From Edaphochlamys debaryana (taxonomy: Eukaryota; Chlorophyta; Chlorophyceae; Chlamydomonadales), in contig JAEHOE010000018.1 in the NCBI GenBank assembly GCA_016858145.1, positions 1,116,001-1,180,000 of the forward strand: a DNA stretch of 64,000 bases. The letters are read 5' to 3'. Below, piece by piece: positions 55,901 to 64,000 of the stretch (position 1 is the stretch's first letter; every line of letters starts with the position of its first letter). The notes below the pieces were generated by a model. It did not search any database and was not told where the DNA came from. It saw nothing but the letters and a program-made list of their open reading frames with translations. Position numbers and translations under genes: made by a program.

Positions 55901-58900
55901 TCGTAGCCTGCGGGGTGGGGGTCGGGGAGGGGGTGGGGGTCGGGGAGGGGGTGGGGGTCGGAGAGGGGGTGGGGACGCGTTGTGGCGGGTCGTTGGACAA
56001 GGCTGGTGGCCATAACCCCATCACCCCGGCCAGCGCCAGCGAGTCCAGTACACCGCTCATTGCCCTCGCGCTGCACCTCCACCGCCTCCCCTCCCGTCCT
56101 GCCCCTCTCCCCTCCCCTCCCCGCCCGCCTCCTCCCCCTCCCCCCCCCCAAGGGTCTCACCCGTGAGCTTGAGCGACTCGAACACCTCCCGCAGCGTCAG
56201 GTACTTGCCGTCGCGGAAGATGACCACCTCGTCGGGCTCCTGGGGGGGGAGGGGTAAGGGTAGGGAAAGGGAGGGGGAGCGTTGCGGCAACGCCCGTGAT
56301 GCAGCCACGGGATAAGAGGCGCGGGTGGGTAACGGGCGTATGTGCCAAACTGCGGCGGAGGCTGCTCATTTTGGCGACCGTTGGTACCGCTAGAACCGCT
56401 GGTGCCGGCGCACGGTACTCAGGGCACGGGCGCGCGCACACGCACGTACCCCCACCTTGCGCAGCTTGGACTTGATGAATCGCAGCAGGTGCTTCTGGTG
56501 CATGCAGGCCGAGTGGTGGATGTGCGTGTCCACCTTGGGGGGGGGAGTGTGTGGGAGTGTGTGGGAGGGCAGGTGGGGGAGAGCGGAGGGTGGGTGCTCA
56601 GCAGGGCGCGGGGAGGAGAGCGGGCGGGAGACAGGGGCTTGATTGTACGCAGGATATAGCGGAGCCAGAGCCGGGACAGGGGCAGGGGTGAGCGGCAGCA
56701 GCTGCTGCAAGGCCGCACGGCTTCAACACAGCACAGGAGCCGGGGTGGGGGCCGGGGAGGGCGGCAGCAGCAGCTGCAAGGCTGCACGGGTGCAGCACCA
56801 GAACCGCACCTTGCGGACGTTGTAGAAGTCGCGGTGCGGCGCCGCCTTCTGCGCCCGGAACTCCTTGTCCGAGTTGAGCATGACGTGCAGGTTGAACTTC
56901 TGCTCCAGCAGCATCAGGCGGTGGTGGCAGAAGGACTTGACGGGGCCCTGGGGGGCGTGAGGTTTGTTTTCGAGGGGTTTAGGGGTGTGTTGGGTGGGGC
57001 GGTGTGAGGCGGGACACGTGAACACGGCCAGCCCCCGTCCTGCTCCGTTTGCAGCAACCATCCCGTCGAGCAGCCCCAGCGCAGCGCCACTTCCCCCCCT
57101 CTCCAGTTGGGAGCTGCAGCAAGGGGCTTCATGACACTGCCGCTATCGGCTGTGCAGGCCCTGTTGTGGCCAGAGCCATCCCCGGGTGCCGTCTCCTCGC
57201 CTCCGCCCATGCTGCCGCGCAACCCCCCCTCCTGCCCCCACCGATGCGGCGTAGCGCAGGATGCGGTGCATGTCCGTGAAGAACTCCGAGGCCGTGCCGG
57301 GGACCTGGGGGAGATTGGGCGGTTGGGATTGAGGGTAGGGGTACCCGTAGCTGGACAGGCGCCAAGCCCCCGGACCCCCACCTGCACCACCCCCGCCCCT
57401 GCCCACTTACCCCTCCAGCCCCACAACGACCCTCCCTCCCCCCCAAACCCACCGGGAACAGGTTGGCGGTCTGCGCCCTGTCCTCCGGCCCGAACACCGC
57501 CATGACGCCCTCCACCATGCGGAAGGTGTGGCCCGAGGCGGGCAGGGGCACGTACACGAAGGGGTCGGGGTTGATGTCGGAGGGCACCGCGGCCTCGGGC
57601 TCGTGGCGCCGGGCCTCGGGGGACACTGGGCGGTTGGGGAGGGGTCAAGGGTTTAGGGGCGGTGGTCACTCGTGGTGGGTTGAGCGGTGCGTTGCAGAGG
57701 CGTACAGGTTGGGGCCGGCAGCCAGGGCCTTGGGCGGCGCGGATGTGGGCATACGTCCCCACCCGGTGCGAGCAAGGATCGCCCTCATCGACCATCACCC
57801 TTAGGCTCTGGCGCTGTGAGCACCCTGGGACTGCTGTGACGCGACAGAGGGGTATCCGGACCCTGTCCGCACACTAGCACCCACACGCCCACACCCTCCC
57901 GCCCCTCCCGCCTCCACCCACACTCTTGCAGCCCCAGCCCTAACCCTAGCCCACTTCGCCTCCACCCCCTCTTGCAGCCCCAGCCCTAGCCCCAGCCCCC
58001 CTTCCTGCACTCACGCGCCGGCCTGAAGAGCCAGTGCTTCCTCAGCTCCAGGCACTCCACGATCATGGCGCACACGTCCTCCGTCTCGTCCGTCATGGCG
58101 GCGTCCGGGGTGATGACGCGGGAGTAGTCGTCAAAGCCGGTCAGGCCCGAGCCCTCGGAGGCCTGGAGGGGTGGGTGGGGGTGGGGGTGGGTGGGTGTTT
58201 GTTGCTGAGCGGGATCGGGGGGTGGAGGTTGGGGGGGTGGGGGTGGGGCGGGGAAGGAGGAGGGATGGAGAGAGGTGGAGGGTGTGGCGCGAGGGGGCGG
58301 TGGTGGTAGCGGTGGACGGTCGAGGGGCCTTGCCTCAGCTGGGCCCGCGCGGGAGGTGGGTCGGGGACTGATCAAGCAGGAGCGGCCCTCACTGGCGCAG
58401 CCGCAGCAAGCCTCCCAGCGTGGAGTTCAACCCGCGCCAACACCAGCGCCTTTCCCACCGTTGCCACCGTTGCCACCACCGCCCACCGCCCACCCTCCCG
58501 CGCGCCCCACCTTGTCGCCGCCGCCGCCCGCCGCGCCGCCCGCGCCCGACCCGCCCAGCTTGGCCGGCAGCCCCCCGGTGCCCCCCGTGGCAGCGATCAT
58601 GAGGTCAAGGGCCGCCTTCTGCGCCCGGTCCTGGGCCGCCGCCACGCTCGAGGTGGCCCCTGCCAGGGTGGAGGGTGAGACCTTGCGCATCGGCAGGCCG
58701 CTGCCGGGGCCGCCCGACAGGCCGCCGGGCACCCCCGAGAGGGTCCGCTGCGAGGGTTGGGGCGTGCGGGGGGTGGCGGGTGAGAGGTGGGGGTGATCAT
58801 TTGGTGGGAGGTGGGGTGGGTGAGGTTGGAGGTGAGCGGTGCGGAGTTGAGGGGTGCGGGTGGTGGCGTAGAGGGAATGGCGGGGGAGAGGGAGTGGGTG

Positions 58901-60011
58901 GGTGGTGGGTCAGCGAAGAGAGCCAAGTTGCTGTACCGTGTCGCCCACACCGCACCAACGACTCCTGGCCACGCCCCCCTGGGGCGAAGCCCCAGTACTG
59001 CCTCCCACACCACCACCGCCCATACCCCCTTTTCCTGCGCTCCACCCTGCGTCCCCCGCTTACCCCCTCCGCCAGAGCCGAGCCGTGCTGCCCCCTCCGC
59101 CCGCTGCCGGGCGGCAGTCCGGGCGCCCGCGGGGACTCCCCCTCCACCAGCTGGGCGTCGCCCGGGGCGTGCGCCCCCACCCGCGCCGTGGAGATGCTGG
59201 GCGGGTGGCCGTCCAGGCTGGACGCGTGGACGTGGTGGACCTCCTGGGGTGTGGGGAGTGGAGTTGGCAGGTTGCATGGGGTTGAAAGGATGGGTGATGG
59301 GAGTGGAGAGATGGGGTGGGGGCAGGCGAGTATCGATAGTGGTGGTGGGCAGGGCGCGGGGCGGAGGGGATGTCGGCGGGTGGCCCAGGAGAGACCCACC
59401 CGCGGCTGGATGCCCCTCAGCGCTGCGACACGGGGCGAGGGCGGCGCGTTCTCCGCGCTGAACATGGCCGCCGGGACGTGCGTGTAGACGGCGGGGAGGG
59501 CGGGTTGCTGCGGGCCGTTGATGGGCTGCGCCGGGTAGGCCGGGGCGCTGCGGCTGGCCATAGGCGTCGCGTAGGCGCCGTTGGCCATCTGGCCGTTGGC
59601 CTGCATGTCGCACAGACCATGGAACAACCTCAGGGATGGTGCCGAGGGAGGTAAGAGCGGGCGCACCAACGGCAACGTGCTCAGCGCGTGGGTACTCACG
59701 AAGTTTTGGTTGACGTCGGGCCTCGGCCCGCGCCCGCTCCGTAAGGAGCGTTGCGATGAGGATTGATGTATGCTGTCAAGGTTAAGCGGAAAACGGTTGG
59801 ACAAGGAGCTGGCGAGGCCCCTCGCGATAGCCCTAATCGCAAATTCTGGGACCAACCTGGGCTCCGCGACTGGCTGCTCTCTCGCCCTCGCCAGGTCATC
59901 GAGACGTCGGTTATAGTACGTGGCGAAGCCCAGAGCTGCTCCAAAGGCGACGGCCCCGCCAATGGCCGCTCCGCCCAATATAAGCAGCGCCTGCTTGCTG
60001 GTGTCGCTCAT
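52971..60011 (-). CDS. AMPD: AMP deaminase, membrane-anchored plant type (942 aa, complete)
   Basis: Converts AMP to IMP and ammonia in purine salvage and adenylate balance. Eighteen exons, all phase-consistent, from 5': 59700-60011, 59400-59600, 59064-59243, 58511-58747, 58015-58162, 57453-57625, 57242-57304, 56810-56947, 56456-56533, 56161-56239, 55780-55907, 55433-55624, 55043-55183, 54568-54704, 54130-54294, 53674-53863, 53260-53432 and 52971-53064. The ATG at 60011 opens [20 protein letters not shown], a single N-terminal membrane helix (residues ~8-32) like plant FAC1-type enzymes. A variable linker runs to about 330. The catalytic half follows: [11 protein letters not shown] (zinc HxH, ~485), [60 protein letters not shown] (~755) and [11 protein letters not shown] (~830). 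One intron (after 55433) has a GC donor. Nothing looks broken. Confidence 0.95.
55912..55975. repeat. G-rich 18-nt minisatellite in an AMP deaminase intron
   Basis: Three to four near-perfect copies of an 18-nt unit, GGGGTCGGGGAGGGGGTG, on the plus strand, so the transcribed RNA strand is C-rich. Confidence 0.8.
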
Positions 60012-60756
60012 TCTTAATGAACGTTGCGCCCTCTTAAGCCACTCTCAAAGGGCCAGCCGCTGGGCCCTACAGGCCCTTGGCGGCGACACAAGATGCCTGG
60101 CTCCCCTTGGACCTTGGTGAGCGCACCGTGAGCGGACGCAGGGGCGGCTATGCTCGGGAGTCCGAGCTCTACAACTAATTGGCCTCAGATCAGGGGGGCG
60201 AGGAGTTTTGCGCCCAACTCGATGCCCCCGCATCGCCGCACCCGATGCCGCACCGCACCCCGAGGGCCCGCCCTCGCGCGAAACGCCTTCCGGTCCCGTC
60301 CCTCGAAGCAGATTAGGCTTCCCAAGATGAGAGCACGAACAACCCCTGTAGTTTACGAGCTGGCAAGGGCGTGGTCTTCCGAGGTTGGGCCCCGAGCGGT
60401 CCTCGCCACGTTACAACGGACCCCATGCCCCCGGGTGCCACCAGACCGACGAGCGGCCGTCCCTTCTCCATATAGTTCTCCAAACGGTACCCCTCATTAG
60501 CAGTCTATGGCCCATACGTTAGTCGTGCCTGCATTCATTGATGCCAGATTGGCCCTCGTCCAGGCTTGCCTACTTCGGGGGCCCTCAGTCCCCACAGCCC
60601 CGCTTGACGGCCAAATGACACACTTCCCACCCAACACCCGGCCTGCCCAGCCACCCCATCAACCCTTCGACTTGCTCCGTCTCCTTCTGTCTCCATAACT
60701 CGCACCGTATGGCCAGGCCGCTCCTGCCATTTCCCGTCACACGCACCATCGTAACC
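60012..60756. promoter_or_regulatory. AMP deaminase promoter region and MAU2-like 3' UTR
   Basis: Both neighbours are on the minus strand, so this 745-nt stretch holds the 3' UTR of the TPR gene (60757 down to about 60400) and the AMP deaminase promoter/5' UTR (60012 to about 60400). A minus-strand TGTAA at 60411-60415 divides the two. I see no clear TATA box. Confidence 0.55.
60411..60415 (-). terminator. TGTAA polyadenylation-type signal for the MAU2-like gene
   Basis: The plus strand reads TTACA (TGTAA on the minus strand) about 345 nt beyond the stop codon at 60757. Assignment is by position only. Confidence 0.5.
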
Positions 60757-63700
60757 TCACGCCCCCGCCGCCAGCCGCCAGCCTACGGCGTACCCGTGCC
60801 GCCCTGCATCCGATCGCGCCGCAGCCGTGGCGGCCGCAATGCGGGCCTCCCGCCGCCCCGCCGACGCCAGGGCCGCCGCCGCCATGTCAGACATGGTTTG
60901 AGCGCGGAGCGTGTCCGCCTGCCCCCGCTTGGCCCGCGCCTCCGCCCATAGGTCGCCTGCAAGATACGCACATGAGGGAAGAGTACAACGTTAGGTCAGC
61001 ATGCGAGTGTCCCACACGGCAGGCCCGCGCATCGACAAGTAGCCTGGCTACACAAGCCGGCCTTCCCCCCACAGCCATTTCCTCCGCCTCCGCCTCAAAC
61101 GCTGCGCCCCGTACCGGCCGTACGGCCCCGTCCCGTCCCGCGCCGGCCCTCACCTGCGGCCTGGCTGAACGCGGCGGCCGAGTTGACCGCCTCCCCGGCC
61201 GCCTGCGTGTTGCCCTCCGCCAGGAAGATGGGTCCCAGCTCGCTCAACACGGCGCACACCAGCTGCGTGTGGCCCAGCTTGCGGTGCGCCAGCTTGAGCG
61301 CCTTGGACAGCTGCGGGCACGCGACCACACAAGGAAGAGGGAGGTTGACGACGGCAAGGGAGGGTGGAGGAGAGGAAAGCCTTCCGAAAGAGCGAGGGAC
61401 TTGAGGGCAGTGGGCGGGGGGAACTACCGGTAGCGCATTGCACCCCTCCCCGCAAACCAGATCGCCAACAGTATGCCTCAGTCTCCGCAGGTGACGCAAG
61501 CCCACGGCCACACCCACCCCGCACTCATCCCCGGCCCTCGTCCCCCAACCAGCACCACGCACCAGCTGGTTGGCGTCCGGCAGGCGCCCCTGCGAGGCCA
61601 GGCAGCAGGCCGAGGCCAGCAGGCACCCTGCTTCCTCCACGTAGCCCAGCGGCCCGGGCAGGGCGCCGGGGCCGGGGGCCGGCACGCCGGTGGCACTGCG
61701 GCACAGGCGGAGAGACAGGTAGAAGGAATCTTCAGGTGGCGATGATGGGGCCATGCGATGCTAGTGAGCAATTCATGGCCAGAAGTACAAGGAACCACAT
61801 CATGTCAATGCAAGGTTGACTGGCCCGCAGGCAGGAAGGCATTCTCCCAGTGACAATGATGGGGCCATGCGAAGCTACTCAACAAATCTTGCAAGGAATA
61901 AAGGCCCACGCGAAGCTAGCTGGGCCCGGGGCCCCGCCAGCCGCACCTGTCCACAGCGTAGAAGGGGCCCAGGGCCTGGAGGGCCCGGGCCACGCCCTCG
62001 GGGGCCTGGGGCCCGACCGGGGCCCCGCTTGGGCTCGCCTCGCCGCCCGCCACGTGGGGCGACAGGTGGGCACCCGCCTCCAGCACCGCCGCCAGGGCCT
62101 GGGCGGGGCGGTTGCTGGAGTGGAGCCGGGCAACCTGGTGTGCAAGGGAAAGGAACGGAAGGGGATGGTGCGGCCCAGTTAGGCCGTGTACTGGTTGGGA
62201 ACCCACGTCATCATACATCAAAGCCCGCGGACATCAACATGGCCCCGAGCGCACCATACCTGAAAGTGCGCCGCAGCGGCTGCGGCCTCCCCTGCCGCCA
62301 GGCAGTACTGCCCACACAGCACGTGCACGCCGGGGCCCATGTGGGCGAGGAGTACGGGGAAGCGCTCCAGCAGCGCCTGGGCGGACAGCAGCTCGTCGCG
62401 GGCGGGGGCCAGCTCGCCCTGCGGGTGCGGAGGGCGGGACAGGGGGCGCCATTAAGAGGGGGGACGAGGGCAGGCAAGGATGAGGTGCGGTAGTAGCCAG
62501 GTAGCTGGGGTGAGAGAGAGGCAGAGGCAAGGTTGCTGGCAGCAGCCCTGGCTCCGCGGCAAGGGCTCAGCCCACCCACCCGTTCCACCCACCCTGCTGA
62601 GCAGCAGCTGCACCCGTGCCGACGTGAGCAGCGCCTGCAGGACCAGCAGCCCACGGGCGGCGGGGGCGGCCTGCGGCGGCAGCTCGTCCTCCGAGGCGGC
62701 GGGGCCCAGGCTGCACTGCGAGGCCAGCAGCCGCTGGCAGGCCGAGATGCCTGCGCGGTGGAGTGCCGTACGGCATCATCCGTAGAAGTACGATGTCAGA
62801 AGGAGCACGTGCCCTCAACAGCCCGACGCTGTAATGTCTTGTGGTGGGTTACGTCGGTGGCTGAGTAAGGGTGTAGCCCACAATAGCCGCAACCATCCTC
62901 TGCCCCGGCAATTTTGTGACCCCGCGTACCCTTCAGCAGCAGTTCCTCGGTCCTCCGCGGCCGCTGCCCCGCGGACCTCAGCGCAAGGGCGTTGACCAGG
63001 CACACCAGCGGCTCCAGGGAGGCCAGCCCGGGCAGCCCGTACGGCAGGGCCGCGGCTGCGGCACCTACAAGCAAGAGAGCCACGGCAGCAACAGCGTTAA
63101 CGGTGGCAGAATGGCAATGCAGTCACTGCACACTTGGAGAGAGGTCCGGAGCTGCGTGATAGTTCAAACCGAGGAATAGCATGGTAGGGGCCCTAGGGGG
63201 CGCTCACCTGCCGGCCCCGCCTGCGCCCCCAGCGCCTCCAGCTGCCCCAGGCAGGAGTCGAGGTGGTGTAGCACGGGGGGCAGGGGGGCGTCGGGGGCGT
63301 CGGGGTCTGCGGGGGCCTCCTGCGTGCTCTTGACCACCTCGTTCAGCTTGCCGCGGCGCAGCATGAAGAGCACCTAACGGTAGGGATAGGGTGGGGAGGA
63401 AGGGCGGCGTTCGTGTGGTTGCATGCAGCACGGCATGGATGCAGCCCGGCCTGGTGCCCAGTCCTTGCGCGCATGCCCCGGACCGCATGGGCAGTACGCA
63501 CCTCATGAGCTTGCCAGAGCACGTTCCCACCAATCATTGCCAGCCCCTGTCAAGCGCCGATGCTATCCAGACAACGCCTCTCCGCCTTGAAGCTCCGCCT
63601 TCCCACGCCGCTCGACCAACCCACCCCGCCCCACCCCACCTGCAGCAGGTTGTAGTGCAGCAGCGCCTGCAGGTGCCCCCGCTGGCCCAGGCCCAGGTAC

Positions 63701-63840
63701 GGGTCCTGTGGCGCCGCGCCCCCTGCCCCTGCTGCCCCCGCCCCCTTCATGGCTGCGTCCAGGGCTGCGAAGAGGCGGTCCACCGCCGCGTGCTCCCACC
63801 GGGCCATGGCCAGCTGCACGCTCAGGAGGAGCAGGAGGAT
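60757..63840 (-). CDS. TPR protein, probable MAU2/SCC4 cohesin-loading factor (C-terminal part)
   Basis: Nine phase-consistent exons are in the window, from 5': 63640-63840, 63208-63373, 62930-63064, 62593-62750, 62260-62418, 61947-62134, 61563-61695, 61154-61310 and 60757-60956. They encode 498 residues; the start lies beyond 64000. The chain is almost entirely helical TPR-like pairs, for example ALLHYNLLQ then VLFMLRRGKLNEVVKSTQ, and LVCAVLSELGPIFLAEGNTQ then DLWAEARAKRGQADTL. The last two repeats resemble the end of MAU2/SCC4, which with SCC2/NIPBL loads cohesin onto chromatin. No catalytic motif is expected. The APC5 subunit of the anaphase-promoting complex is an alternative TPR candidate. 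The tail is Ala-rich and poorly conserved. Gene structure is well supported; the family name is less so. Confidence 0.55.
61740..61875. repeat. Short direct repeat in a MAU2-like intron
   Basis: The 17-mer ATGATGGGGCCATGCGA occurs at 61743 and again at 61856 with related flanking sequence, suggesting a roughly 113-nt partial duplication inside the intron 61696-61946. Confidence 0.7.
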
Positions 63841-64000
63841 CTGGGGAGCAGGCGCAGGGTAGAGTGTAGTGAGGTCGCTGGGCGTTGGTAGCGGCGGGGG
63901 CAAGCGCGTGGGGAAGCGAAGAGGTGAGGGCGTAAGAGGTTGGGAGGTGCAAAGACAGGGTTTCCTGTACAAGCACGAGCTTAGCAGGGCGTGTGTTCCT

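Noticed and set aside
52971..60011. Adenosine deaminase or ADAL-type deaminase
   Set aside because: The motifs [24 protein letters not shown] and the N-terminal membrane helix belong to AMP deaminase, which is also much longer.
60757..63840. Assignment to APC5 (anaphase-promoting complex)
   Set aside because: TPR character fits both, but the pattern of the last repeats looked closer to MAU2/SCC4. Kept as an alternative, since I cannot run a profile search.

Overview
The window is nuclear DNA from a GC-rich green alga, most likely a volvocine chlorophyte (Chlamydomonas/Gonium/Volvox type). The organism is inferred from the evidence, not proven. The evidence is: dozens of short exons with GT-AG (and some GC-AG) introns, strong G/C third-position bias, Ala/Gly/Pro/Ser-rich low-complexity protein segments, TGTAA polyadenylation-type signals, and plant-type gene families (ATG10, membrane-anchored AMP deaminase, plant-like SET and B3-like domains). 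I saw no bacterial, organellar or viral genes, rRNA, tRNA or CRISPR array. All gene models below were built by hand from splice signals and reading-phase agreement.

Layout. 1-18515 (+): the 3' three quarters of a four-domain voltage-gated cation channel (end of domain I, all of II, III and IV). It has an approximately 2,760-residue linker between II and III, and Asp at all three visible pore positions. 18516-20302: non-coding. 20303-21681 (-): ATG10, the autophagy E2-like enzyme. 21763-22062 (-): a 99-aa single-pass membrane protein whose stop lies only 81 nt upstream of the ATG10 start, a candidate dicistronic locus. 22471-24356 (-): an F-box/ankyrin-like repeat protein. 24971-29942 and 30717-35673 (-): a tandem duplication of a long MYND-finger gene. 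Copy A has lost one base just before the MYND finger; copy B keeps the finger but lacks the exon-1 ATG seen in A. 36312-39029 (+): a 553-aa coiled-coil protein I do not recognise. 40389-50359 (-): a very large gene that by phase-consistent splicing joins several B3-like repeats, a SET methyltransferase domain and an SR-like Arg/Ser tail. It carries one apparent single-base frameshift. 50670-52067 (-): decayed ankyrin-repeat sequence. 52971-60011 (-): a complete 18-exon AMP deaminase (942 aa). 60757 to beyond 64000 (-): the 3' part of a TPR protein resembling the cohesin loader MAU2/SCC4.

The genes do not form one pathway. They are independent housekeeping, signalling and chromatin genes. The places most worth a second look are the ATG10 dicistron candidate, the Asp-type channel filter with its giant linker, the B3-like/SET/SR fusion, the complementary defects of the tandem MYND copies, and the five GC-AG introns.
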